Shown piece by piece: positions 24,938 through 36,800 of a stretch of 50,754 nucleotides of DNA. The position numbers and the translations under genes were made by a program. Within the stretch, counting starts at the first letter, position 1. Each line of letters begins with the position of its first letter. The notes under the pieces are model-generated. The model was not told the origin of the DNA. It ran no database searches and saw only the letters and a list, made by a program, of their open reading frames with translations. Origin of the DNA: Haloferax sp. Q22 (lineage in GTDB: Archaea; Halobacteriota; Halobacteria; Halobacteriales; Haloferacaceae); the NCBI RefSeq assembly GCF_001482285.1, contig NZ_LOEP01000015.1, positions 1-50,754 of the forward strand, given 5' to 3'.

Positions 24938-27280
24938 TCAAGCCGAAAGATCGACCCCCCTGAGCCGGCGGGCGTTAATGGCGACGATGATCGTCGACAG
25001 CGACATGAACACCGCGCCAATCGCTGGCGACAGGAGGATGCCGATGGGGGCGAGAATCCCGGCCGCGAGCGGCAGGGCGATCACGTTGTAGCCGGTCGCC
25101 CAGACGAGATTCTCCTGCATCTTCCGATAGCTCGCCTTCGAGAGTCGGACGAGGCGGACGACGTCGAGCGGGTTGTTGTCGACGAGGATGATGTCGCCCG
25201 ACTCGATGGCGACGTCGGTCCCCGAGCCGATGGCGATACCGACGTCCGCTCGGGTCAGGGCGGGGGCGTCGTTGACGCCGTCGCCGACCATCGCGACGAG
25301 CTTCCCTTCCGACTGGAGCGATTCGACCGTGGTGTCTTTCTCCTCGGGCAGCACCTCCGCAAAGTACTGGTCGATGCCGAGTTCCTCGGCAACCGCCTTC
25401 GCGACGTCCTCGGAGTCGCCCGTCAGCATCGCCACCTCGATGTCCATCCCGTGGAGTGCCTCGATGGCTCGTCGGCTCTCCTCGCGGATCACGTCCGCGA
25501 GCGCGAACGCCGCCACGACCTCGGACTCCGCACGAGTGAGGTAGATGACGGTCTGGGCGTTCGCGCCCGCCTCGTCGGCGAAGGAGACGATCTCGTCGGC
25601 GGGCTCGATACCGAGTCTCTCTATCAGGTTCGGCCCGCCGAGATGGACCGTGTCGCCGTCGACTGTGGCCCGGACGCCCAGGCCGCGGAGGTTCTCGAAG
25701 TTCGAGACGCTGTCTCGCTGGACACCGTGTTCCTCGGCGGCGGTCCGGATGGCACGCGCGATCATGTGCTCTGAGTCGGCTTCGACGCCCGCGGCGACCT
25801 CGAACGCGCGTTCTTCGCCCCAGTTGCCCGCCGTCTCGACGCCGACGACGCCCTGTTCACCCTTGGTGAGCGTCCCGGTCTTGTCGAACATCACCGTATC
25901 GAGGTTCCGGGCTTCCTCCATGGCGATACGGTCGCGGATGAGCATCCCGTTCCGGGCAGCCGTAGACGTGTTGATAGCGACGACGAGCGGGACCGCGAGA
26001 CCGAGCGCGTGCGGGCAGGCGATGACGAGGACCGTGACGATCCGTTCGAGAACGCCGATGTTGAATCCCGCCGCGACGACCCACGCGACGGCCGTGAGTG
26101 CGGCGACGCTCAGTGCGATGTAGAACAGCCACCCAGCCGCACGGTCGGCGAGCAACTGCGTGCGGGACTTCGACTGCTGGGCCTCGTCGACAAGGCGCAT
26201 GATGCCCGCGAGGGTCGTCTCGTCTCCGGTCTTGGTCACCCGAACGCGGAGGCTGCCGTCCTGGTTGACCGTCCCGGCGACCACTTCGGACCCGGGGTCC
26301 TTGTCGACCGGCCGGGACTCACCCGTAATCATCGACTCGTCGACCGAGGACTCGCCCTCGGCAACCTCGCCGTCGGCGGGAACCGAGGCCCCGGGCCGGA
26401 CGAGTACGACGTCGTCCTCCGCGAGTTCGGAGACGGGGACTTCTTCGGTATCCCCACTTTCGGTGACGCGCTCGGCGGTGTCGGGCATCAGCTTCGCGAG
26501 TTCGTCGAGCGCGCCGGAAGCCTGGCGGACCGAGCGCATCTCCATCCAGTGGCCGAGCAGCATGATATCGATCAGCGTGACCAGTTCCCAGAAGAACGGC
26601 GTCGTCCCTTCGAGGAACAGGCTGGCGATGGAGTAGACGAACGCGACGGTGATCGCCAGCGAGATGAGCATCATCATCCCCGGCTCGCGGTTCTCCAGTT
26701 CGGTGCACGCCATCGAGAGGAACGGCACGCCGCCGTACGCGAAGACGATCACCGAGAGGACAGGCGTAATCCAGACGCTTCCGGGGAACGTCGGTGCCGT
26801 GTAGCCGAAGACGTCCTGAATGAATTCGCTGAAGAAGATGACTGGAATCGAGAGGACGAGCGACACCCAGAACCGCCGCCGGAACATCTGCTCGTGGCCC
26901 GAGTGGTCGGTGTGGGCCTTGTGGTCCCCGCCCCCGCCTTCGTGACCGTGCCCGCCGTGGTCGTCTGCGTCAGGGTCGTCTCTGTCGGGGTCGTTTGCGT
27001 CGGGGTGGTGTGCAGCCCCGCCCGTGTGGTCGTGTTCGGTTTCGGCGTGGTTGTGTCCGGACCCGGCCTCGCGCTCGTGGTGTGCGTGTGCGTCCGATCG
27101 TTCAGACCTCGGGGCGGTCCCGCCGGCCTGGTCGGTGGCCGTATCTTCGGATGGCCGAGTTGGCGCTCGCCGTCCACCGTCTGCTTCTAACTGGCAGACA
27201 CGGCAGCAGTAGACCGCCGCCTCCGAACGGGAGTCCGGGGGCGATCCATCGGGATGGTCGTGGTTTGGATGGTTGCTCAT
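24938..27280 (-). CDS. copB: copper-translocating P-type ATPase, CopB-like
   Basis: 780-residue P1B-type ATPase for metal export across the membrane. The N-terminus is rich in His, Asp and Glu (for example [19 protein letters not shown]) instead of carrying an HMA domain, and the membrane motif is CPH (about residue 422), both typical of CopB (P1B-3) pumps. DKTGT with the phosphorylated Asp (about 466), LTGDSEDV and GDGVNDAP complete the catalytic core. The longer frame starts at 27352; the ATG at 27280 ([12 protein letters not shown]) is preferred because it opens the His-rich region. It is read leftward after copZ. Confidence 0.9.
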   Translation of the reverse strand: MSNHPNHDHPDGSPPDSRSEAAVYCCRVCQLEADGGRRAPTRPSEDTATDQAGGTAPRSERSDAHAHHEREAGSGHNHAETEHDHTGGAAHHPDANDPDRDDPDADDHGGHGHEGGGGDHKAHTDHSGHEQMFRRRFWVSLVLSIPVIFFSEFIQDVFGYTAPTFPGSVWITPVLSVIVFAYGGVPFLSMACTELENREPGMMMLISLAITVAFVYSIASLFLEGTTPFFWELVTLIDIMLLGHWMEMRSVRQASGALDELAKLMPDTAERVTESGDTEEVPVSELAEDDVVLVRPGASVPADGEVAEGESSVDESMITGESRPVDKDPGSEVVAGTVNQDGSLRVRVTKTGDETTLAGIMRLVDEAQQSKSRTQLLADRAAGWLFYIALSVAALTAVAWVVAAGFNIGVLERIVTVLVIACPHALGLAVPLVVAINTSTAARNGMLIRDRIAMEEARNLDTVMFDKTGTLTKGEQGVVGVETAGNWGEERAFEVAAGVEADSEHMIARAIRTAAEEHGVQRDSVSNFENLRGLGVRATVDGDTVHLGGPNLIERLGIEPADEIVSFADEAGANAQTVIYLTRAESEVVAAFALADVIREESRRAIEALHGMDIEVAMLTGDSEDVAKAVAEELGIDQYFAEVLPEEKDTTVESLQSEGKLVAMVGDGVNDAPALTRADVGIAIGSGTDVAIESGDIILVDNNPLDVVRLVRLSKASYRKMQENLVWATGYNVIALPLAAGILAPIGILLSPAIGAVFMSLSTIIVAINARRLRGVDLSA

Positions 27281-27396
27281 TGGATGAATGTTGGTACCGT
27301 CCCCCATTATTCTGTCCGGCGCTCCGATTCGGCGCTTCGGGGTACCGGCCACAGAAGCGGACGGCGGGGTACTCGTTTGCGAGCGGCTGGGCGCTC

Positions 27397-27594
27397 TCAG
27401 GCGTGGGCGGTGTAGCCCGCGTCCTCGACGGCCTGGACGAGGGCTGCGGCGTCGGTATCCCCGGCAACGCTCGCCTGCTCGGCCTTCCGATCGGCGGTCG
27501 CGTCGGTCACACCTGCGACGTCCCGAAGCGCTTCTTCGACCGTCTGTTCACAGTGACCGCAGCTCATGCCCTCGACGGAGATGGTTGTCGTCAT
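27397..27594 (-). CDS. copZ: copper chaperone (HMA domain)
   Basis: 65-residue single heavy-metal-associated domain with MSCGHC metal site (about residues 10-15) and the usual beta-alpha-beta layout ending EDAGYTAHA. It delivers Cu(I) to the pumps encoded on both sides. A minus-strand CATAAAAG box (about 27617-27624) lies 27 nt upstream of the ATG, giving a leaderless promoter. It precedes copB by 116 bp in the same direction. Confidence 0.92.
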   Translation of the reverse strand: MTTTISVEGMSCGHCEQTVEEALRDVAGVTDATADRKAEQASVAGDTDAAALVQAVEDAGYTAHA

Positions 27595-27644
27595 TCAGGA
27601 GTAACTACGCGCCCCTCTTTTATGCGAATTATCACTAAGAGTGT

Positions 27645-27870
27645 TTGGTAATGAGAGCGCTCGACTTTCGAATCAAAGAGCGTTTCGTCGTGGTGCTTTC
27701 GGTATCGGAGAGGCGTTGTGGCAGTGCGTACGACATCGACGAGGCTGGCCTCGAAATCCGACAGCTACGGACGGCAAACGCCCGGCGACTCGCATCGACG
27801 GGGCCTGTACCAGTTCTGCTGCCCATCGTGTGAGGCCCGCTTCGCGGGGAAATCCGACCAGGTGCATTAG
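27645..27870 (+). pseudogene. possible remnant of a TRASH/YHS copper-sensing protein
   Basis: A plus-strand frame ending at 27868-27870 encodes [17 protein letters not shown], which looks like the C-terminal half of a TRASH/YHS metal-binding domain as found in haloarchaeal copper regulators. No start codon or partner cysteine exists in that frame. A second frame (27645-27833) begins with an ATG and holds RRCGSAYDIDE. A frameshifted or truncated gene would explain both; chance cannot be excluded. Confidence 0.35.
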
Positions 27871-27989
27871 GTCGCAGAGTAAAGCAAGCTGCTCACCCCA
27901 CATGGCCTTGGGTTCGAAACTATCGGACGACAGCCGCTGAATACCTGAAAGGGCAAATCGGTTTAATGAGGGGTCCGTATATCTACCTA

Positions 27990-30635
<2,646 letters not shown>

Positions 30636-30748
30636 CACCCGCGCGCCTGATTTCCAGTATTGCTCGCCAACCGGGGACGCCTTTCTCGTCGAGACTGGAG
30701 GTGAACGTGTCGAGTGTGTCCGACATCGCCGCATGGCGGAGTGAGGGC

Positions 30749-31318
30749 TTACTCGAGGCGGGCCTGTAGCTGGGCAACGTAGGGGCTGTTTCCCCAGCTC
30801 CGGTGTGCACTAATCGTTGCCAACAGTGTCCGGGCGTCCTCGTGGGTCATGTGGTCGTTCCGGGCGTAGTCACAGATGAGCCGTGGTGTCGGGACGATCC
30901 TGGCGCCCTGTAACACCGCGTGAATCAACGCGAAATTCGTGCCACCGAACTCGTCGGTGAGGAAGCCGTCGACGTGGAAGGCGTTCGCGAGCACGATTCC
31001 GTCGGTTTCGCCGTCGTCGAGGCCGAACGTCGGTCGTGAGTCCGGGGTGTCGGCTTGTTCGTAGGGATCATCGACGGTGTAATAGTCGCGAGCCGCGAGG
31101 ACATTCGTCGCTGCGGCGCCGTGGATGTCCTGGTACTGGGCCATCTCACGGAGCTCTGCAACCACCTCTGGAGGGACGGAGACGTCACACGAGGTGAGGA
31201 GGTACTGCAGCGGATCCGGGGCGGTCTCGGTGTCGGAGTCCGCATCGGCGCGTGGGGCGGCGAGACTGACCAGCGCACTCGTGTCGGCGACGGCCGTTCG
31301 CAGCCGCGGCCTGCTCAT
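30749..31318 (-). CDS. PIN-domain protein, probable toxin
   Basis: 189 residues. PIN-fold landmarks are VADTSALVSLA (Asp12), PPEVVAELREM (Glu), LDDGETDGIVLAN (acidic triple) and FLTDEFGG (last Asp). It is longer than typical VapC because of an insert after the first helix (about 20-40) and an extended C-terminus. Its start overlaps the stop of an RHH gene by 4 bp, the arrangement of an RHH-antitoxin/PIN-toxin operon. RNA cleavage is inferred from the fold only. Confidence 0.75.
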   Translation of the reverse strand: MSRPRLRTAVADTSALVSLAAPRADADSDTETAPDPLQYLLTSCDVSVPPEVVAELREMAQYQDIHGAAATNVLAARDYYTVDDPYEQADTPDSRPTFGLDDGETDGIVLANAFHVDGFLTDEFGGTNFALIHAVLQGARIVPTPRLICDYARNDHMTHEDARTLLATISAHRSWGNSPYVAQLQARLE

Positions 31319-31683
31319 CGCTCGTCGCCGTCACTGGTCTCGGCCGTCGTCGCGTCGTCGCCGTAGATGTCGACGTCAGCAGGCGCTGGGAGATCGAGCG
31401 GTTCGTCTTCAAGATCAGCTTTGAGGAGACGGAGCCGCTGGGCGGTTTCGGCGCCGACTAGCTGTTTGACCGTCCCGAAGTCGAGCTGGTCGTCGTAGTA
31501 CTTCGTCGCCACCAGTTCCTGGAACGTCTCGCTGTCGGCCGTCTGGTCGATGTACTCACGGATCGCCTCGACGAGGACGGCCGTCCGGTCTTTGTCGAAG
31601 AGGTCCGCAATCGCGTCGAGGCGCTCGACGAGGTACTCCGGGGACTGGAAGTGGACCCGTCGGGGTTCGTCACTCGCGCTCAT
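31315..31683 (-). CDS. RHH antitoxin-like regulator
   Basis: 122 residues. The first 50 form a ribbon-helix-helix domain (RRVHFQSPEYLVERLDAIADLFDKDRTAVLVEAIREYI); the rest is acidic and likely wraps the PIN protein. The frame extends to 31743, but the ATG at 31683 removes an unrelated Cys-rich head and places the start directly below a cluster of TGCACA half-sites. Autoregulation is expected. Confidence 0.78.
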   Translation of the reverse strand: MSASDEPRRVHFQSPEYLVERLDAIADLFDKDRTAVLVEAIREYIDQTADSETFQELVATKYYDDQLDFGTVKQLVGAETAQRLRLLKADLEDEPLDLPAPADVDIYGDDATTAETSDGDER

Positions 31684-31687
31684 TCTA

Positions 31688-31744
31688 TGTGCAAGTTCTG
31701 CACACGGCCAGAAAACGGTTTCGGTGATGCACATGGCTTGCACA
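31688..31744. promoter_or_regulatory. TGTGCA/TGCACA operator cluster of the RHH-PIN pair
   Basis: TGTGCA and TGCACA form an inverted repeat at 31688-31704 (5-bp centre). Two more TGCACA elements lie at 31728-31733 and 31739-31744. Spaced half-sites just upstream of an RHH gene are the usual operators of such regulators. Confidence 0.55.
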
Positions 31745-31935
31745 CAAACGCGATGGCCTGTTGCAACGGGCTGAGCGGCGGCTATTGCGGCGTTGTCTTA
31801 CGACCGAGATGCTCGACTTTGCGTCATGGTCAACGGAACTCTCCCGCTTCAACTCCTTTGATTTAGCGGCCTACCTCGCTGCCGTATGGCGATTCAACAC
31901 AGCCCACTCAGGTGTATAGAAGACCATGTTCACCG

Positions 31936-32142
31936 TCAAGGAGATATCTCATAACAGTCTCTCACTGCTATTCTTGCTAGTCCTTCTCTCCTTAGTGCGA
32001 AGCCCTTCCCTGGTTCTTCTGCAAGATACATACAGTAAATGGGGGCTCGGTAGACGCCAGCCGACTCCAGTACATCTTCACGGTGCCCCGCCTCGAGCTG
32101 GTGCAAAGCCTGGTGGATGAGCCGGCCAATTCCCCATTTCAC
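31936..32142 (-). CDS. possible small protein, 68 aa
   Basis: From a GTG at 32142 the frame encodes KWGIGRLIHQALHQLEAGHR, continuing EDVLESAGVYRAPIYCMYLAEEP. This has a balanced, helix-forming composition unlike the shadow frames around it. It begins directly after the stop of the degenerate zinc-protein copy, in the same frame. No family is recognised. It may be a fragment of a once longer gene. Confidence 0.35.
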   Translation of the reverse strand: MKWGIGRLIHQALHQLEAGHREDVLESAGVYRAPIYCMYLAEEPGKGFALRREGLARIAVRDCYEISP

Positions 32143-32151
32143 CGATTTTCG

Positions 32152-32330
32152 CTACGCGTGATCAGTGAACCACTTAATGTGAACCCAAGAAGATGTGCCA
32201 CTTCTACCCACTGATCGTCGGACTCGGCTTGGAACGCTTGGAGGAAATGGACGTCACAGAAGTCACAGAACGGTTGGAAAGCAAGGATTCGGAATAATCG
32301 CAGAGGGCGGATACCAGCGTTGTTCACTCA
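32152..32330 (-). pseudogene. degenerate duplicate of the zinc protein 3' end
   Basis: The minus strand reads KWFTDHA and a TAG stop at 32152-32154, matching the EWFTDHA end of the gene at 32423, and similarity continues about 15 bp past both stops. Upstream, in a different frame, FCDFCD resembles the ECDLCG zinc motif of the intact gene. A frameshifted, decayed paralogue is the simplest reading. Confidence 0.45.
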
Positions 32331-32422
32331 TCACAACCCCATCTTCCCGGCTTGAACCCTCACCCTCACGTCCCGGAAACCGGTTCCCTCGTCGTCCTAT
32401 CTCGCGTTTTCGCCCATTCTCG

Positions 32423-32842
32423 CTACGCGTGGTCAGTAAACCACTCGGGCGCGCCCGTGTACTCTGCCCAGCAGTGCTTGTGGCACGGCTCTCCACGAGG
32501 GTTCGGAATCGCTCGTTCGAGATCGACCTGCTCGCCGCACAGGTCACACTCGGCGCTGTGGCCGTGCATCCGGGCGTCGTTTGAGAGGTCCTTCACCTCA
32601 ATGTAGAGTTCGTGGAGCGAGCGCGGCGTCAGCCGAACGAGGACTTTCTCGCGGTCGTCTTCATCTCGCTGCTCCGGCGTGTACGTCAGCACCCAGTCTT
32701 GCCCTTCCTCGCCGTCGCCGCCCGGTCCGAGCGAGATCGTCTGCGCGAGTTCGTCCGGAACGTAGTGCCACTCATTACCTCTAAACCGGGGATAGTGCCC
32801 GTTTGGTCGCGGGTTCTCGGGGTCGACGTCGTCTTCGGTCAT
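32423..32842 (-). CDS. hypothetical protein with C-terminal zinc motif
   Basis: 139 residues. The N-terminal 90 are hydrophilic with beta-type stretches (DWVLTYTPEQ, KVLVRLTPRSLHELYIEVKDL). The C-terminus has a CDLC...CHKHC four-ligand cluster (about residues 98-126), consistent with a zinc finger. It starts within the stop of the tyrosine recombinase gene (ATGA overlap 32839-32842), so it is probably co-expressed with it and could be a DNA-binding helper. No family name can be assigned. Confidence 0.7.
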   Translation of the reverse strand: MTEDDVDPENPRPNGHYPRFRGNEWHYVPDELAQTISLGPGGDGEEGQDWVLTYTPEQRDEDDREKVLVRLTPRSLHELYIEVKDLSNDARMHGHSAECDLCGEQVDLERAIPNPRGEPCHKHCWAEYTGAPEWFTDHA

Positions 32843-33444
32843 GCGAGCCCGGCCTCCTCGAAGGCGTCGTTGACGACGTCGGCCGTCGGGGCATTGAGAT
32901 ATGGTTCAATAGCCTGGAAGCTATCCCAACCGCCGACGGCCATCACGACGCGAGGATTCATCTGGCGGTCGACGAGGAGGCGTTGCGCGAAGCGGCGGCG
33001 GAGATCGTGAGAACTCACGTACTGGTAGTCATCGTCGCCGGTTTCGGCGGCCGCACGCTCGGCCGTGCGCTTCACGACGTCGCGGATACCGCGCTCGGTG
33101 AGATCAATCAATAAATCGTCTGGCGCTATATCTTCGGCAGTCTGGTAGCGGTGAACGTCCCCCTCGACGTCCGCGGGGAGGTAGGCATCACGGGGCTTGC
33201 CGCCGTTCCCGGTCGTGTCCTTTCCCTCTGGTACCCGGAGTCGGTAGTGATCGCCGTCCGGCGTGCGTTTCACGTGCTCCGGGCGGATTTGCGGGATTTC
33301 GAAGGCTCGGAGGCCGACGTAGCCACCGAGCTGAATGATGAGATCGTCGCGATGGTTCGCAGCGGCCCGCCGCAGCTCCTCGAGTTCGGCGTCGGTCATC
33401 CAGACCTTGTATTCGTCCTGCTTTGCGGTCGCTTCCAGTCGCAT
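32839..33444 (-). CDS. tyrosine recombinase, catalytic-domain-only
   Basis: 201-residue phage-integrase-type recombinase. The catalytic set is visible: Arg in GLRAFEI, Lys in PEGKDTTGN, SHDLRRRF (H-x-x-R) and the nucleophile Tyr in WDSFQAIEPYLNAP. It lacks the large N-terminal core-binding domain of XerC/D, a short form known among haloarchaeal plasmid and virus integrases. It could integrate the plasmid, resolve dimers, or act on the dispersed inverted repeats; none of these is shown. A coupled zinc protein follows. Confidence 0.85.
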   Translation of the reverse strand: MRLEATAKQDEYKVWMTDAELEELRRAAANHRDDLIIQLGGYVGLRAFEIPQIRPEHVKRTPDGDHYRLRVPEGKDTTGNGGKPRDAYLPADVEGDVHRYQTAEDIAPDDLLIDLTERGIRDVVKRTAERAAAETGDDDYQYVSSHDLRRRFAQRLLVDRQMNPRVVMAVGGWDSFQAIEPYLNAPTADVVNDAFEEAGLA

Positions 33445-33642
33445 AGGAGCTTCTATAACAAGCTTACACTAAATATCTGTCGAGCATCAGAAACGGTGGT
33501 GTGTCATCCCCCGATTAGGCCGCTTGAGCGGAGAAGAGCAGTGTTCCAGTGACGACTTCTATGATAAACCGGAACTCCGAACCCTGACGGCTTCTGGGGG
33601 TGGTCCGATCCGTCCCACTGCTCGATGTTTGATTCCCGGACT

Positions 33643-33666
33643 AGTCTAAGTAAAGACTATATAATA
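33643..33666 (+). promoter_or_regulatory. promoter of the defence-like operon
   Basis: TATATAAT at 33659-33666 lies about 27-34 nt before the ATG at 33693, a good leaderless TATA position. Directly upstream, AGTCT (33643-33647) and AGACT (33654-33658) form a small inverted repeat that could be an operator for the AbrB-like first gene product. The rest of 33445-33642 has no gene. Confidence 0.55.
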
Positions 33667-33692
33667 TCAGTGAATCTGCCCTGTTATCGCGA

Positions 33693-33884
33693 ATGACTCG
33701 TAAGTCGATCGCCCGTAACTCCGGCAACTCGGGGCGGGTGAACATTTCCGGCTCCGAACTCGAAACGCTCGGAGCGGAGATCGGCGATGACGTCGAAGTC
33801 GACGTCGCCGACGCAAACGAAGTCGCACACGCCCTCATCGACAGCAAAGACGCTGACCGTTTCCTCATCGTTACTCCTCGCTAA
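33693..33884 (+). CDS. AbrB-like small DNA-binding protein
   Basis: 63 residues, just one swapped-hairpin unit: RKSIARNSGNSGRVNISGSELETLGAEIGDDVEVDVADANEV then a short C-terminus. It resembles AbrB/MazE-type DNA-binding domains. It ends 6 bp before the large restriction-methyltransferase gene and follows a strong TATA box, so it is the first gene of the operon and probably its regulator. No toxin of matching type is adjacent, unlike vapBC elsewhere on the plasmid. Confidence 0.72.
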   Translation: MTRKSIARNSGNSGRVNISGSELETLGAEIGDDVEVDVADANEVAHALIDSKDADRFLIVTPR

Positions 33885-33890
33885 TCAGCT

Positions 33891-36800
33891 ATGCAAACGG
33901 CACTCACCTACCGCACGAATCGCGACCTGTTCTCCAACTACTACCTTGACGAGCACCTCCCCGAGACGGAAGCGTGGGATGAACTCAGCGAGGCCGACCT
34001 TCGCGACGCCAAGGCGGACATCATGGACCTCTGGGAGCGCGAGAAGGACACGGCCTCGAAGCGCAACGAATCCCAGCTCGAGGAGAAGTTCATCCGACCG
34101 ATGTTCCGGAAGCTGGGCATCCCCTTCGAGGTCGAGGAGAGCACCAGTCGGACCCAGCGACGCCCTGACTACGGGTTCTTCGAATCCGAGGATGCCGCCC
34201 GTGGTGCGTTCGAGCGCCGCGAGGAAGGAGGCGATTTCTACAAGGACGCCGTCGCCGTCGCGGACGCCAAGCGCTGGGGTCGGCCACTCGACACCCGAGG
34301 GAGTGGGGAACACGAGCGGGACTTCGAGAACCCGAGCTACCAGATTCACGTCTACCTGCAGGAGACGCCGGCGCGGTGGGCCGTGCTCACCGACGGGAAG
34401 AAGTGGCGGCTCTATTACGGTCCGACGAGCCACCGCCTCGACTCCTACTACGAGATCGACCTGCCGACCGTTCTCGAAAAGGGCGATCTTGAGGACTTCA
34501 AATACTTCTACCTCTTCTTCAGGCACGGCGCATTCCTCGAGGACTCCAGCGGCGAGTGCTTCCTCGACGAGGTCTACGACGAGTCCAACGTCTTCGCCCA
34601 GGAGTTGGGAGCGGACCTCCAAGACAACATCTACGAGGCGATCAAGGTGCTCTCGGAGGGGTTCATGCAATACCCCGACAACGACCTCTCCGAGGACGAT
34701 CTCGACCTCATTCACGACAGTTCGCTCATCTACCTCTACCGGCTCATCTTCGTGCTCTATGCCGAGAGTGAGGGCCGTGACCTGCTCGATACGAACAACG
34801 AGATCTACGAGGGGTCCTACAGTCTGAATACGCTCAAGCAGGACGTCGCTGAAGAACTCGACAGCCCGAATCCGAAGTATCGGGACTGGCAAGACAACCT
34901 CTGGGACCGACTGGACGAGCTGTTCAAGCTCATCGATCAGGGCAGCAAGTCGCGGGGTATCCCGGAGGAGGACCTCTATATTCCGGCGTACAACGGTGGG
35001 CTGTTCAGAACTGACCCGGACGAGGACGACAGCGGCGAAGCCCGGTTCCTCGCGAACCACCAGGTCGGGGACGCCTACCTCGCTGAGGTCATCGAACTGC
35101 TCACCCGGAGTCAGAACGGCAACGGCGGTGGGAAGATCTTCGTCGACTACTCGTCGCTGGACGTCCGCCACCTCGGAAGCATCTACGAAGGGCTTCTCGA
35201 GTACCAGCTCGACGTCGCCGACGAACCGCTCGCACTGGAAGATGGTGAGTACGTCCCCGCCGGCGAGGATGACGAGGTGATTGTCGAGGAGGGAGAAGTC
35301 CACCTTTCGACTGGCTCTGGTGAGCGGAAAGCGACGGGGTCGTACTACACGCCGGAGTACGTTGTGGAGTACATTGTGGAGGAGACGCTCGAACCCCTCG
35401 TCACGGACATCCGGAACGACCTCATGGCACAGAGTGCCCGGGGAGAGCGTGGATTTGCAGCGGAATTCGCAGATCGAATATTCGATTTGAAAATTCTCGA
35501 TCCGGCAATGGGGAGTGGTCACTTCCTCACTAGTGCAATCGACTACTTGGCTCGCGAGATCATAGACGCCCAAGAAAAGCAGGCCGCACAGCAGGGGATT
35601 GAGACCGTCGACGAAGATCACGACATCAACTGGGCCCGTCGGCAGGTCGCTCAGCGCTGTATCTACGGCGTCGACCTGAACCCATTGGCCGTCGAGCTCG
35701 CGAAGGTGTCGCTCTGGCTCCGGACCCTCGCAGCCGAACAACCGCTCGCCTTCTTGGATCACCACCTGAAGACAGGAAATTCGCTTGTTGGGAGTGATAT
35801 TGAGGAGATTGAGGAATTAGAATCGGAAGGTGGGGGCGATGGTCAAAATGCATCGCTGGCCGATTTCGGTGTTGCCCGGAAAGGTACAATTGAGCAACTG
35901 ATGCGAATATATGAGGACTTCATCGCAATTGAGAACCAGGATCTTGCTGATGTCAAGGAGATGGAATCAAAATATGACGAGTTCGAACGGAACAAACTAC
36001 GGCAGCGTCTTGAGGCTATGGCCAATGTTCGAACTGCACGTGACTTTGGCTTAGATAATCTTCCTGATGACGTATTTGAGGATATGGCTGCTGCATTGGA
36101 AGACGATAGAAAATGGGGGGAGATTGCAGAAACCGACTGGTTCAAAGCAGCCCAAAAATGGGCCGGTGACTCTCAGTATTTCCACTGGAAATTAGAATTC
36201 CCTGAGGTGTTCTATACTATCGGCGGCGATCAGAAAAGTCAGGGTGGCTTTGACGCGATAATAGGAAATCCTCCATATATTATATTCAAGATGCTTTCTG
36301 ATGACATTCGTGATTATTATAGAGATAACTTTGACACTTTCAAAATGAAGGGCGATGTCTACGTTCTATTTATGGAACTTGCATCCGATCTTCTACGTGA
36401 TAACGGCTTTACTGGGTATATTGTTCAAAATAAGTTCACAAAGGCAAAGTATGGTTCAAATCTCAGAGATAAATTGTCCTCTCGAGAGACTGTAAGAGAG
36501 ATCATTGATTTCCACGATTCTCCGGTGTTTGAAATTACTGCGTATCCAATGATTGTCCTCCGTCAGAAAGCAGATCCACCTGCTGATCACAAATTCACAT
36601 GGCGAGATATTCGAGAGTCTGAGCAAAAGTCTATTGAGCGCTCTCTCAAGTCTGACGAAACTGGCTGGGAAATCACCCAATCCGATCTTGGAACGGATGT
36701 CTGGCACCCATTCGTTTCTGATGATGTTGTAGCTGCAGACACTGTTCCTGTTGAGGAATTTGCTGACCAAATTGGTCAGGGGGCGATTCCTGGAAATACA

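Larger units (their letters stand above)
31745..32422. other. gene-poor, partly decayed region
   Basis: About 680 bp between the toxin pair and the zinc protein-recombinase pair. It contains one possible small minus-strand gene (31936-32142) and a degenerate copy of the end of the zinc protein gene (32152-32330), but no intact recognisable gene. A 34-codon plus-strand frame (32193-32297) overlaps the remnant and is probably spurious. Confidence 0.5.

Noticed and set aside
33885-35765. 626-codon minus-strand frame
   Set aside because: Antisense of the methyltransferase-nuclease; Val/Leu/Asp-rich shadow of acidic haloarchaeal codons.
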